From a candidate division LCP-89 bacterium B3_LCP (lineage in GTDB: Bacteria > Electryoneota > B3-LCP), in assembly GCA_005223185.1 (NCBI GenBank), contig NJBN01000007.1:64001-128000 (forward strand): 64,000 bases of DNA, written 5' to 3'. Below are positions 44,167 through 54,028 of the stretch, one piece after another. Every line of letters starts with the position of its first letter. The first letter of the stretch is position 1. A model generated the notes under the pieces. The model worked only from the letters and a program-made list of their open reading frames with translations, made no database searches and had not been told where the DNA came from. Position numbers and translations under genes: made by a program.

Positions 44167-45540
44167 TTACTTGAGGAAGAGCATTTTCTTGACATTATCG
44201 TATCCGTATTCACCCTGAAGGCGCACGAAGTAGAGACCCGCGGGAAGCTGTGATCCGTCAAATTCGTGGAAATATTCCCCGGTATCCTGGGATTCATCCA
44301 CCAATTTTGCGACCACTTCACCTTGCAGATTGTAGACGGAAAGTGAAACCTCACCTCCGTGCCGCACATAATACCTGATGGTAGTTATGGCGTTAAACGG
44401 GTTAGGATAATTCTGCGACAGTTGGTAGGGAGCAAGACTGATGGTTTCACCAGGCAGGACCACCGGCGCCATTGGGGTGGCGGACGCAATCATCTGGTGC
44501 ATCCTTTCCCGACCGATGATATCTACATCCGAAATCTTATAATAGTACGTCACGCTGTTGATGACGTCACGTTCATCGAAGTACTCATAGGTCTGCGTTG
44601 CCATAGTGAATCCCTGTGAAGGAATCAGCTCTGAGGTGATCCTTTCATACCCGGATTCCTGATTGGTGGAACGGTAAATATAGAACCCTAAGTTGTCAAT
44701 TTCACTTTCCGTCACCCAGGATACCGTTACACTGGCATCACCACCGACTGCCATCAACGCTACTAAAGTAACCGGCAGCGGCAGATCGTTGCCGGGTCCT
44801 AAACCACTCCATGATCTCCTGCCGGCATCTCCCTGAAGAACGCCTGGATTGTTGGGATTACCACCTACAGTACCATAATCTAAGGCGTTGCCGCTCTCTT
44901 CATTGAAATGATAGAGAATTTCCGTGTCGCTGTTCGCTTGCAATGGCTGCGTGGTTACGGCATCCGGGAATGAAGTTATTACATCATCAGTGATGCGCAC
45001 TTCGTCCATGTATCCCCACAGGTAGGCATTTTCATACCTCCCCACCCATAGGTCTGACGTGTTATTATATAAAGAACTCGGAGGATCCGTACCTGAATTG
45101 GAATGAGCATATTCTACATCGTCAACGTAGAACTCAATCTTATCAGATCCACCCGGGTTTACCACAACAGCGATATGATGCCAGGTATCGGACATTAATA
45201 CTGTTGCAGGGGTTTGCCAGGTATAGGTAGTCGATCCATCATCACTAAGATAAAGGCGAAGTTGACCGGTACTGGTAACCATGAGTGAATAGGACCTCTG
45301 GTTTCCAGTCTGTTCCCATTTGCTGATTATCCCGTAGTTATAACCAAGCTGTTGCAGAAAAATCCAGGCCTGGAGTGTAAAGGATCCATCAGTGAAGTTG
45401 GTTAAGTTATCAGCATCGGTTGAAGAGACGTAGTCTCCGTTTCCATCCAAATCCAGAACATAGGTATTCATCGCCCCCCAGGCGGCGGGCGTCGCCAGCA
45501 ATACTAGACTTATAACAATGCTGCTCAATCCGATTTTCAT
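44167..45540 (-). CDS. Secreted LamG-domain protein with type IX-type sorting domain
   Basis: 457 residues. Signal peptide 1-22 (ends AAWGA). Residues about 28-215 form a concanavalin/LamG fold (FTDGSFTLQAWIFLQ, DTWHHIAVVVNPGG, DLWVGRYENAYLWGYMDEVR). A fibronectin-like part follows (about 255-350: VSWVTESEIDNLGFYIYRS), then the sorting domain LSQNYPNPFNAITTIRYYV ... GLYFVRLQG. Likely surface-attached, perhaps carbohydrate- or protein-binding. Own promoter and terminator. Confidence 0.87.
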   Translation of the reverse strand: MKIGLSSIVISLVLLATPAAWGAMNTYVLDLDGNGDYVSSTDADNLTNFTDGSFTLQAWIFLQQLGYNYGIISKWEQTGNQRSYSLMVTSTGQLRLYLSDDGSTTYTWQTPATVLMSDTWHHIAVVVNPGGSDKIEFYVDDVEYAHSNSGTDPPSSLYNNTSDLWVGRYENAYLWGYMDEVRITDDVITSFPDAVTTQPLQANSDTEILYHFNEESGNALDYGTVGGNPNNPGVLQGDAGRRSWSGLGPGNDLPLPVTLVALMAVGGDASVTVSWVTESEIDNLGFYIYRSTNQESGYERITSELIPSQGFTMATQTYEYFDERDVINSVTYYYKISDVDIIGRERMHQMIASATPMAPVVLPGETISLAPYQLSQNYPNPFNAITTIRYYVRHGGEVSLSVYNLQGEVVAKLVDESQDTGEYFHEFDGSQLPAGLYFVRLQGEYGYDNVKKMLFLK

Positions 45541-45570
45541 TTCTCATCCTCCTCTTGACATGCTTTCCAT

Positions 45571-45593
45571 CGCTTTCGCTGCTGACGAAAGCG
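45571..45593 (-). promoter_or_regulatory. Hairpin in the 120-nt leader of the LamG gene
   Basis: CGCTTTCG / CGAAAGCG, perfect 8-bp stem with 7-base loop, 30 bp before the start. No T-run, so not a terminator; may stabilise the mRNA or regulate translation. Confidence 0.5.
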
Positions 45594-45666
45594 TTCTGAA
45601 GTATATCTATCCACGTTCCCGCTGTAGCAAAAATTCGGGAATCGTTCGTATTTACTTATCTTGAAG

Positions 45667-45695
45667 AAGATACAATGAGAATGACGGTTAGTCAA
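45667..45695 (-). promoter_or_regulatory. Sigma70-type promoter of the LamG gene
   Basis: Minus strand TTGACT (45690-45695), 17-bp spacer, TATCTT (45667-45672). Confidence 0.7.
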
Positions 45696-45851
45696 GAAAC
45701 TTGAGTTTTTTTTAGGGGGGTAGCGTAGCATCGGGGTCAGAGGATACGCCGTCATCATCTGAATAAATTCAGACGCCCGATTTTGGAGCGGCAACGAGTG
45801 GCCTGGTTTCTTCAGATCCAGGTTTCTTCTGTTGTTATCTAGTTTTATAAG

Positions 45852-45888
45852 AAACCCGACCCTCCCACTAAGGGGAAAGGGTCGGGCG
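45852..45888 (-). terminator. Terminator after the radical SAM gene
   Basis: CCCGACCCT (45855-45863) / AGGGTCGGG (45878-45886) followed on the minus strand by TTTCTT. A related CCCGACCCTGAAGAGGTCGGG stem occurs at 12179-12199. The remainder of 45541-45919 holds no gene. Confidence 0.7.
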
Positions 45889-45919
45889 CTACTCAGTCGA
45901 GGATTTACTGGATTATAAA

Positions 45920-47377
45920 TTACACCGAAGGTCTATAAAGATGCTTCATGAACACCTTAAACGCTTTTCTGGTACGTTTCCGTTCATCGACATCGAACAG
46001 ACCTTGTACAAACTTATACCAGATAAAGCTGAATCTCAAGTAAAACTTTCGGCGGGCATAGTCACACCATCGTACCAACTCTTCGGGAGCCAGATCTTCA
46101 GTTCTGATAATGCAATTGTGAAGTCCATCAGCAGTGAGGTAATCCTTGTAGTCTTCAGTTACGAGCATTCCGTTTTCTTTCATGCGCTCATATTCCACCG
46201 TTCCAGGGTACACCATAAGCGGATAAAATTGAGCCGTATCCGGCTTAATTTTGTAAGCCAGCCTGAGAGTATTTTCCATTTTTTCCCGGTTTTCACCAGG
46301 TCCGCCCACAATGAAAGCTCCATGGAAGTGAATCCCCACTTTGTGGGCATTTTCGGAGAACGTGTAGAAATCCTCAACCTTGATTCTCTTTCCGTAGGCA
46401 TCCAGCACGTCCTGGTTCCCGGTTTCAAAACCGATGCAAAGGGCGCGGCAGCCAGCCTTTTTCATCACCTTCATCGTTTCCAGAGAGATGTCCGCGCGGC
46501 TGTTAGCGTTCCACTTCATCTTGAACCCACGCTTGATCATACCTTCGCAGAGTTCCTGGCAGCGTTTTTCATTGATCGTGAATATGTCATCTTCAAAGAA
46601 TACCGCCCGCGCGTCGGGGAATTCCTTCTGAATATACATCAGCTCATCCAGAACCGAATCAACGGCACGAAAACGCGTCTTGTAACCTGAAAGCGTTGCC
46701 GTCCACAAGCAGAACGTGCAGCGATAAGGGCATCCTCTACCTGTTAAGATAGTAACGTTGGGATACAGACAGTCGGGATTAAAATAATCCCAGATGTTCA
46801 GATGGCGCTTATAAACTTCCGAAACGAAGGGTATCTCATCCAGGTTTTCAATAAGCTCTCTCGGTTGATTATGTTTTATCTCACCATTATCCCGGTACGA
46901 AACACCCTGAATATTACTGACATCTTCTCCATTTTCCAGTGCAAGAGCTAATTCTCTTAAGGTGTAATCATATTCACCGCGTACTATGAAATCTATATTT
47001 TCTGAAAATCCAAAGGTCTCATCTGTCATGGCTGTGGCATGGGTTCCCAGCATGAGAGTTTTCGCATCGGGTAATTTTCCCTTCAGGGCATTCAGGACGT
47101 CAACATCATTGTAGATACTGGGAGTAGAAGTATCCAGCACCAGTAAATCCGGTTTAAAATCCAGCGCTTTCCGTTCTATTTCCGGGTAATCCCAGCCTGC
47201 GGCAGGCGCATCAAAGAAGCGCGCACTTAAGCCAGCTTGTTCCAGAGCACCGGTTGCATACGCCATCCAATAGGGGTAATACATGGTATCAGAACGAGTC
47301 ACACCCGGGTTGCGCTGAGGACGTGAATAACGCTTCAGGAACGGTGGGTTCAGCATCAGTACTTTCAGACGATCCAT
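45920..47377 (-). CDS. B12-binding-type radical SAM enzyme
   Basis: 485 residues. Residues about 5-165 form a cobalamin-binding-type Rossmann domain (LLVLDTSTPSIYNDVDVLNA, MLGTHATAM; no DxHxxG is obvious, so B12 binding is uncertain). The radical SAM core starts at GRGCPYRCTFCLW (CxxxCxxC for the 4Fe-4S cluster), followed by VFFEDDIFTINEKRCQELC and FHGAFIVGGPGENREKMENT. Such enzymes methylate or rearrange unactivated carbons in lipids and secondary metabolites. Neighbouring glycosyltransferase suggests a cell-envelope product. Substrate unknown. Confidence 0.88.
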   Translation of the reverse strand: MDRLKVLMLNPPFLKRYSRPQRNPGVTRSDTMYYPYWMAYATGALEQAGLSARFFDAPAAGWDYPEIERKALDFKPDLLVLDTSTPSIYNDVDVLNALKGKLPDAKTLMLGTHATAMTDETFGFSENIDFIVRGEYDYTLRELALALENGEDVSNIQGVSYRDNGEIKHNQPRELIENLDEIPFVSEVYKRHLNIWDYFNPDCLYPNVTILTGRGCPYRCTFCLWTATLSGYKTRFRAVDSVLDELMYIQKEFPDARAVFFEDDIFTINEKRCQELCEGMIKRGFKMKWNANSRADISLETMKVMKKAGCRALCIGFETGNQDVLDAYGKRIKVEDFYTFSENAHKVGIHFHGAFIVGGPGENREKMENTLRLAYKIKPDTAQFYPLMVYPGTVEYERMKENGMLVTEDYKDYLTADGLHNCIIRTEDLAPEELVRWCDYARRKFYLRFSFIWYKFVQGLFDVDERKRTRKAFKVFMKHLYRPSV

Positions 47378-47514
47378 TTATTTTCTCCAGTAGTGTTATC
47401 AGCAGAAGGAGTAGATGAATATAAATTCTTAAATTCAAAAACTCCGGAATATCTTATTATTATAACCAAATCCTTGACATTCTATTTGTGATGTAGATCA
47501 AGTTCATTTGAAGT

Positions 47515-48590
47515 TTAGACCAAATCCTTCATACGGCTTAAGGTCTGTTTTATCTTATCCAGAACGGTGACCGGTTGTAATTCAGTCATACAGCGTAAGT
47601 GATCACAACCCTGGAAGATGTTGTTGCAATAACAGGGGCTGCAATCAACTTCTTCAGTTACCCATTGATTAATCTTTGATACGGGTAATAAAGAGCGAGG
47701 GTTTGAAGGTCCAAATATTGATAAGCTATGAATGCCCATAGCAACAGCCACATGCATGATGCTGGAATCGTTACTTATCAGCATACGGCATCGTCCGACC
47801 ATGGCAGCCGCAGTTCTAAATGAAATTCGCCCGATTAAGTCAACCACCTTCCCTTTCGAATTTGCAGCAATCTGCTTGCCGATGGGAATTTCATCGCGGC
47901 TTCCGGTTAGAATAACGGGTAATTTGAATTCATCATGTAAAAGATCACAGAGCGCGGTGAACTTGTCAGTTCCCCAGCGTTTTTCAAACACATTCTGCCG
48001 GGGGTTTACGCCGCCACCCGGGGCTACGATGAAGAATTCGTCATGCTTCAAGCCGACTTTCTTCAAGATGCCTTCAACTTCCTTAAGCTCACGATCAGCA
48101 GGTTGATAGTCGAGCCTAAGTTCATCTCCTTCCCACCCTGCAAGTCTGGGAATATCCAGATAGTTATCGGCGATATACCTGTCAGTATTGGGCTGCCATT
48201 CCGTTCGCGCGGTTAGAAATCTACCACCCTTTCCTAATTCCGGATCGTAGAAGCCATAGCGCTTGGGGATACCAGCTAAAAAGGTCATCAGTTGAATCAG
48301 CGGGTGCGAATGAAAAATATAAGCAACGTCGTATCTTCCCTTCCGCAGTGCCCAAATCAATCGCAGATAGCCAAAGAGCTGTTTATCCTGGATCCAAGGA
48401 TCAGGATAAGAATAAATGTGATCAATGTGCGGATTTCCTTCAATACTGGTTCGAGACCAATCCCCCACAAAAAGAGTTATTTCAGCTTCAGGATGAAGCT
48501 GACGAATAGCTCTGATTGCTGGTGTTATCAGGATCAGATCACCGATACCCTGGTTGCGTAGAATCAGAACGCGCTGCAGTTTTCCACCAT
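47515..48590 (-). CDS. Glycosyltransferase family 9 (heptosyltransferase-like), apparent 5' frameshift
   Basis: The continuous frame with a legal start begins at 48468, but coding similarity continues upstream: RVLILRNQGIGDLILITPAI is the conserved GT9 N-terminus. That frame has no ATG/GTG/TTG. An ATG at 48590 is one base out of frame, and adding one base to the T-run at 48580-48583 would give MVEKLQRVLILRNQGIGD. Downstream are FIVAPGGGVNPRQ and LISNDSSIMHVAVAMGIHSLSIFGPSNP (nucleotide-sugar site; read in parts). Product would add sugars to lipopolysaccharide core. Either a homopolymer error or real inactivation. Confidence 0.8.
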
Positions 48591-48660
48591 AAAATACGTA
48601 TTGAGGCGATTAGATTATGATTAAAATATCTAAGTTTTATGATAATTAATACTTTACTTG

Positions 48661-49914
48661 TCAGCCGCCATTTTTCATGACGTCGAAGAATTTCTGATTA
48701 GTTTTTGTCCCCCTGATTTTTTCTAAGATAAAACGCATCGCTTCAACAGGATTTGATTCTGCCAATAAGTTACGCAGAATCCAGACTCTGTTTAGTACGT
48801 CTTTAGACAGGAGAAGTTCCTCCTTGCGAGTGGCAGAGCGATTTAAGTCCATTGCAGGAAAGACTCTTATGTCTGAGAGCTTTCTATCCAGGACAAGCTC
48901 CATATTGCCTGTACCTTTGAATTCTTCAAAGATCACTTCGTCCATACGACTGCCGGTCTCTATAAGTGCAGTAGCGATAATGGTCAGTGAACCGCCTTCT
49001 TCGATGTTTCTCGCTGCTCCGAAGAAGCGTTTGGGTTCGTAGAGAGCAGTGGCATCCATACCACCGGACAGGATGCGTCCGGAGTGAGGACTCACGGCAT
49101 TGTGGGCGCGAGCTAAGCGGGTTATACTATCCAGCAATATTACCACATCGTGTTTATATTCAATAAGGCGCTTGGCTTTCTCCAGAACCATACTGGCAAC
49201 CTGGATGTGGCGTTCCGGTTTTTCATCAAACGTCGAACTGATTACCTCACCGATCACAGTACGTTCCATGTCGGTGACTTCTTCGGGACGTTCATCGATC
49301 AGCAATACTATGAGAATAACCTTGGGATGATTTTTAGCGATGGAGCTGGCTATTTTCTGTAAAAGGATGGTTTTGCCAGTGCGGGGGGGCGCCACAATGA
49401 GTCCTCTCTGCCCCATCCCAATGGGTGTGAAGACGTCCATTACGCGCGTTGATAATTCCTTGGGATCAGATTCCAGCACGAACTTTTCCAGTGGGAAGAG
49501 AGGAGTCAGATTATCGAAGAGGATTTTTTCCCTCGTCTCTTCTGGACTTTCGTAATTCACCGCTTCAACTTTCAGGAGTGCAAAAAAACGTTCATTGTCT
49601 TTTGGTGGGCGAATCTGTCCTGAGACATTCATTCCTTTGCGCAGACCAAAACGCTTTATCTGAGATGGGGAAACGTAGATATCATCCGGTCCGGGTAAGT
49701 AATTGGAAGCAACTGATCGTAGGAAACCATATCCATCGGGGAGAATTTCCAGGATACCCTTAGCGAAGATGAGTCCATCTTTTTCTGTCTGTTTTTCCAG
49801 TACTTTAAAGATTAAATCCTGGCGCGGCATGCCTGAATAATCTTCGATATCCAGGTCCTTTGCTACCTTATTGAGATCAGCGATTTTCATCGCCTTAAGT
49901 TCGACGAGATCCAT
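48661..49914 (-). CDS. rho: Transcription termination factor Rho
   Basis: 417 residues, complete. N-terminal Rho_N helix part ([20 protein letters not shown]), cold-shock-like RNA-binding domain ([15 protein letters not shown] ... [15 protein letters not shown]), then RecA-like ATPase with Walker [13 protein letters not shown], Walker [17 protein letters not shown], the Q-loop LSGGMD and R-loop region [13 protein letters not shown]. Hexameric RNA helicase ending transcription. RBS AGGGG precedes the ATG. A promoter about 200 bp upstream gives a long leader, as is common for autoregulated rho. Confidence 0.97.
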   Translation of the reverse strand: MDLVELKAMKIADLNKVAKDLDIEDYSGMPRQDLIFKVLEKQTEKDGLIFAKGILEILPDGYGFLRSVASNYLPGPDDIYVSPSQIKRFGLRKGMNVSGQIRPPKDNERFFALLKVEAVNYESPEETREKILFDNLTPLFPLEKFVLESDPKELSTRVMDVFTPIGMGQRGLIVAPPRTGKTILLQKIASSIAKNHPKVILIVLLIDERPEEVTDMERTVIGEVISSTFDEKPERHIQVASMVLEKAKRLIEYKHDVVILLDSITRLARAHNAVSPHSGRILSGGMDATALYEPKRFFGAARNIEEGGSLTIIATALIETGSRMDEVIFEEFKGTGNMELVLDRKLSDIRVFPAMDLNRSATRKEELLLSKDVLNRVWILRNLLAESNPVEAMRFILEKIRGTKTNQKFFDVMKNGG

Positions 49915-50111
49915 ATATACCCCTGGTTACCTTTAGATTCCTTGAGAAGAGGTTCTAGTGTACAAAAATGAGAAGAGAGTTATTAAGCGCAAATATTAGA
50001 CAACCGGATTCAATTTTAGGAAAGAAGCTTTATCGTAGGTCTATAGACTGGGTGGAAATTATTTCATTACTTTGAGGTTTGCTTCTGGAAAGCGTCATCA
50101 GACGTCTTTGA

Positions 50112-50140
50112 AATATAGAAACTTTTACGTGCAAAGTCAA
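50112..50140 (-). promoter_or_regulatory. Sigma70-type promoter of rho
   Basis: Minus strand TTGACT (50135-50140), 17-bp spacer, TATATT (50112-50117). Predicted leader of about 190 nt before the rho ATG; no other gene in 49915-50148. Confidence 0.75.
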
Positions 50141-50148
50141 GCATAATT

Positions 50149-51423
50149 TTATTTTTTTAGAACTTCTTCAGCAAGGTAATGTGATCCAATTATGAGTATC
50201 AGATCATCTTGTGAAGTTGACGATTCTGCCAACTTCAATGCTGTGGAGTAATCCTCTTTGACGACTGCGTCCCACCCCGCATCAGAAGCGATTTCTGCCA
50301 GTTGGGAATCAGGCAGACCGCGTGGCAGCGGAAGTGGCACCAGGATACCTAAATCAGTTTCTCTCTTTAATAGGGACGTCATGGCAGCGATATCTTTTCC
50401 TTGCACAGCGCTGAATATGGTTATCACTTTCTTCGGTTTCCAGATGGATTTAACCGCTTCGGTCACCGCTCGAACTGCACCGGGATTATGTCCTACATCC
50501 AGTATCACCGTGGGATCGGTACTCAGCTGCTGCAATCGACCGGGCCAATCGACCCTGATCAAACCGTCTGATATGGCAGTATTGGTAATCTGATGGTAAC
50601 TATCAGTTAGAACTCCCGCCGCGGCTAAAGCCGTTTTCAGGTTTTCTATCTGAAAGTTTCCCGTTAAAGGAAACTGGAATTGATCCAGTTCAAATTCGTG
50701 TGATAAAAAGGAAATTCTGGCGCTGCCGGATATTCCCTCAGGTCTCAGGCTGACGTCACCAAGCTCAACGATGTCATCGGACGTCAACAGTTTCGTTCCC
50801 TTTTCAAGAGCAGCCTCTCTAAAGACGTCTTCTACATGGCGTTCCTGCCTTGAAATAACCGAATAACCACCTGCGATAAAGATACCAGCTTTATCTTTAG
50901 CTATATCTTCAAGGTTGTTTCCAAGTCTGTCCTGGTGATCATAATCGACTCGAGTTATTATGGAAAGCAGCGGTCGTAGTATGCTGGTTGAATCAAAAGT
51001 ACCGCCCAGACCTACTTCCACAACTGCTAAATCAACTGCCTGTTTCTTAAAGGTATCAAACGCCAGCGCAGTGGCTGTTTCAAAAAATGTTATATGATTG
51101 TCCTGGATGAAATTCCAGTGATCATTTAAAAACGAGAAAACCTCATCATCGGATATAGGCTCGCCATTTACCTGTATTCTCTCACCAAATCGTAGGATAT
51201 GCGGGGAGGTGTACATTCCAACAGTCAATCCAGCCTGCCGGAGTATGGAACTTAAAGTAGCTGCAACCGTGCCTTTGCCGTTGGTCCCGCCAATCTGAAC
51301 ACTGGGGAAACTGTTTTGCGGATTTCTTAATCTCTGACAGAAGAGTCTAATGTTATCCAACCCCACAGTCATGCCAAAGCGCTGCAGGGAATAGAAATCG
51401 TTCCAGGTTATGATCTTCTTCAC
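50149..51423 (-). CDS. folC: Folylpolyglutamate / dihydrofolate synthase
   Basis: 424 residues of the Mur ligase family. ATP site GGTNGKGTVAATLSSILR, then MYTSPHILRFGERIQVNG, VEVGLGGTFDSTS (FolC-type), the second substrate Asp/His region TRVDYDHQDRLGNNLEDIAKDKAGI, and ILDVGHNPGAV in the C-terminal domain. Adds glutamate to dihydropteroate/folates. Start overlaps the murI stop by 4 bp (ATGA), so both are translated together. Confidence 0.95.
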   Translation of the reverse strand: MKKIITWNDFYSLQRFGMTVGLDNIRLFCQRLRNPQNSFPSVQIGGTNGKGTVAATLSSILRQAGLTVGMYTSPHILRFGERIQVNGEPISDDEVFSFLNDHWNFIQDNHITFFETATALAFDTFKKQAVDLAVVEVGLGGTFDSTSILRPLLSIITRVDYDHQDRLGNNLEDIAKDKAGIFIAGGYSVISRQERHVEDVFREAALEKGTKLLTSDDIVELGDVSLRPEGISGSARISFLSHEFELDQFQFPLTGNFQIENLKTALAAAGVLTDSYHQITNTAISDGLIRVDWPGRLQQLSTDPTVILDVGHNPGAVRAVTEAVKSIWKPKKVITIFSAVQGKDIAAMTSLLKRETDLGILVPLPLPRGLPDSQLAEIASDAGWDAVVKEDYSTALKLAESSTSQDDLILIIGSHYLAEEVLKK

Positions 51424-52271
51424 TTGGTTTCGTCGAATTGTGAGGGAGGCGAACCCTTCCAGGGTTCGGCGATAGAAACGGTACCGATTTGTTCTCCCAA
51501 AAATCGCTGTCCTAAATCTTCGAAGCGACGGGGCAAATCGCTCACGTAGAAATTTCGTTGGGGATCGGGATCGGAACTCAGCATATCTTGCGCCGTCATC
51601 AGAGCGGCAACGTCCTTAGCTGTTTCCAGAGCGGAATCGACCATAGTCACCTCATCACCCAAGATATCCTGAAGCAGCGGTTTTAATAGAGGGTAGTGCG
51701 TGCATCCTAATATGAGTGTATCGATGTTCTCCAAAAGGAGCGGTTGCAGGTATTTTTCTGCAATTAATTTCGGTATTTCACCCTCAGTCCATCCTTCTTC
51801 TGCCAAAGGCACAAACAGTGGACAAGAAGTAACATGGACTTGTATGTCAGGGTCGATGCGATGGATTTCCTTTTGGTAGCTTTTAGAATCCACAGTTGCC
51901 TGCGTGCCGATAACACCGACAATGCCCCTTTGGGTCGATTCAGCAGCGGCTCTTGCGCCGGGTTTTATCACGCCAACAACAGGTATTTGTAAATATCTAT
52001 CAAGCTCATCTAAAGCTATCGCAGAAGCGGTATTGCAGGCAGCGACAATCAGCTTTACACCGTGCCATAACAGGAATAAGCAATCTTCCCAGGTGAATTC
52101 ACGCACGATTCGATCTGATTTGGTACCGTAGGGAACTCGGGCAGTATCACCAAAATAGACGATGGATTCCTCAGGGAGTAGTTTGATTATCTGACGCGCT
52201 ACGGTGAGACCACCTACTCCGGAATCGAAAATGCCGATGGGTTGGGGTTTGTGTTCTGAGGATGTATTCAT
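51420..52271 (-). CDS. murI: Glutamate racemase
   Basis: 283 residues. Motifs IGIFDSGVGGLTVARQI, YFGDTARVPYG, first catalytic Cys in VAACNTASA and the second in LILGCTHYPLL. Cofactor-independent enzyme making D-glutamate for peptidoglycan. Lies 60 bp after an N-acetylmuramoyl-alanine amidase and overlaps folC. Confidence 0.96.
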   Translation of the reverse strand: MNTSSEHKPQPIGIFDSGVGGLTVARQIIKLLPEESIVYFGDTARVPYGTKSDRIVREFTWEDCLFLLWHGVKLIVAACNTASAIALDELDRYLQIPVVGVIKPGARAAAESTQRGIVGVIGTQATVDSKSYQKEIHRIDPDIQVHVTSCPLFVPLAEEGWTEGEIPKLIAEKYLQPLLLENIDTLILGCTHYPLLKPLLQDILGDEVTMVDSALETAKDVAALMTAQDMLSSDPDPQRNFYVSDLPRRFEDLGQRFLGEQIGTVSIAEPWKGSPPSQFDETK

Positions 52272-52331
52272 GGTTTAAGTCGAGATATATCAAAGTACTA
52301 ACTTGATTCCCGATCGGGGTCGGGAATGACA

Positions 52332-53876
52332 TTAGGGTAATCGTTCTTGCTGCTTTTTAAATTCTATAACACTGTCGAATATGGCTTGGGCTATTTTCTG
52401 GCGGAACTTCTTGGATTTTAAGAGCTTTTCCTCTCTCTTGTTGGATATGAATGAGGTTTCAAACAGGATTGCCGGCATGGAAGCTCCGATCAGAACGTAA
52501 AAGCCCGCCTGATCGACACCGCGGTCGCGCAGTTTGGTTTGGAGTCTGGTATTTTTCTGAACTATCGACGCCAAAGCTTCACTTTCACGAGCGAATTCAG
52601 CTTGCGCCATGGCTAACAATATGTAATTTTCCTCAGTCAAATCCTGATACATATTCCGGGATTCTTCATACCTGATTACGGAATTCTCCCGCAATGCCAC
52701 ATCCATGGCTCGCTCGCTTTTTGCCGGTTTTAATATGTAGGTTTCACATCCTGAAGCGCTTTTATATGAGGAAGCATTGCAGTGGAGTGATATGAACAGC
52801 TTTCCTCCTGACTGGTTAGCGAACTTGGTTCTGTCTTTCAGGGCGATAAAACGGTCATCATCGCGCGTCAGCAGGACTTTAAGATCGGTTTTCTTCTCGA
52901 TAAGTTTTTTCAACCGCAGAGCTATATCTAATACGACTGTCTTCTCTTTCAGACCTGAGGGACCGATAGCTCCGGGGTCTTTCCCACCGTGCCCCGGGTC
53001 AATTACCACACAGTCAATCTTCCATTGTTCGGCTTCCTGCTGAAGTTTCCGCTGTATTTCAGCATCAGTCATGGAAATAGCGGCACCTCCTTCAGGTGGT
53101 ATAATCTTCGTTACCAGCTTGATTACGAACTGATAGGGTTCTTCTTCCCACCAAACTGAATGCTCTAAGATGCTTTCAGAGAATTTGAAGGTGAGCTGCA
53201 CCGATTCAGGTAATTCATCCACTATAAGTTCTTCGACGACGCCACCTACATCGGCAGCTTCCAGAGCTTTGAGGTTCACCTTTGCATTTAGCAGAGTGAT
53301 ACTCATGCGATCATCGCGCAGAGAAGTGCCGGAAGTTTCAAATTTCTCCGAACAGAATATTCTAACTAAAGTGCCGTTCTCCTTCAGATCATAGGTTATG
53401 CCGTACACGTCGTAATCGGAGGGCCATACTATAATAGTCCATATATAGCGGTCGTATTCGATCCGGGCGGGATAGATATCATTTAATATGTCAAGCAGGG
53501 CATCTAAAGGAGCCCAATAGGCTTCATCCTGTAGAACGACTTCGCCAGGGAGTTGTACAGCTTCGTCACCAACCACAGCGAAGGCGTTGTCGGCGGTCCA
53601 TTTCAGTTTAATAGACCCTATCGAGTACTGCAGCTTGTTTTTCTCGGTATTGACAAATGTCCCTATGTTGAGGGTCCGGGCTAAGTCATTCAGATTAACG
53701 TAAAGCAAGTCTCCTGACTGTTTTACGTTAATCTCACTATCTGATGAACCGCCGGTTGGAAACCTGACGGTAATCTTGTCAGCAGCAGAGGTAATTCCAG
53801 TGCAGGAGGCAAGCAGGCAGGTGAGGAGAAATAAAATAATTGTGTAGCGAATAGCAACTCTCATAGGGTAAGGCAT
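52332..53876 (-). CDS. N-acetylmuramoyl-L-alanine amidase (AmiABC type), lipoprotein-like
   Basis: 514 residues. N-terminal signal ends in LLTCLLASC, a lipobox. Residues about 35-150 form a copper amine oxidase-N-like/AMIN-type module (LYVNLNDLARTLNIG), 150-255 an AMIN-like domain. The Amidase_3 domain (about 285-510) shows zinc ligands in VVIDPGHGGKDPGA and LFISLHCNAS, Glu in LKEKTVVLDIALRL, and catalytic Glu in PAILFETSFISN. Cleaves the stem peptide from MurNAc in the periplasm, often for cell separation. ATG 53864 is an alternative start. Confidence 0.92.
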   Translation of the reverse strand: MPYPMRVAIRYTIILFLLTCLLASCTGITSAADKITVRFPTGGSSDSEINVKQSGDLLYVNLNDLARTLNIGTFVNTEKNKLQYSIGSIKLKWTADNAFAVVGDEAVQLPGEVVLQDEAYWAPLDALLDILNDIYPARIEYDRYIWTIIVWPSDYDVYGITYDLKENGTLVRIFCSEKFETSGTSLRDDRMSITLLNAKVNLKALEAADVGGVVEELIVDELPESVQLTFKFSESILEHSVWWEEEPYQFVIKLVTKIIPPEGGAAISMTDAEIQRKLQQEAEQWKIDCVVIDPGHGGKDPGAIGPSGLKEKTVVLDIALRLKKLIEKKTDLKVLLTRDDDRFIALKDRTKFANQSGGKLFISLHCNASSYKSASGCETYILKPAKSERAMDVALRENSVIRYEESRNMYQDLTEENYILLAMAQAEFARESEALASIVQKNTRLQTKLRDRGVDQAGFYVLIGASMPAILFETSFISNKREEKLLKSKKFRQKIAQAIFDSVIEFKKQQERLP

Positions 53877-53973
53877 TTCGATACAGAACTCATTCGGTGC
53901 TGTAAGTATATTAACTCTTTTATAAATTGGTGTATCATCATTATTATTAAGACATTACACAGATTTTATCAGT

Positions 53974-53989
53974 TGGCATATTCTTTGCT
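53974..53989 (+). promoter_or_regulatory. Sigma54 promoter of the TonB-C gene
   Basis: TGGCATATTCTTTGCT: GG (53975-53976) and GC (53987-53988) separated by exactly 10 bases, with TGGCA and TTGCT elements. Predicted start near 54000, about 28 bp before the ATG at 54029. Confidence 0.72.
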
Positions 53990-54028
53990 TTTCGTTTTAA
54001 TCAGCACGAAATAATAGGAGTCATAATC

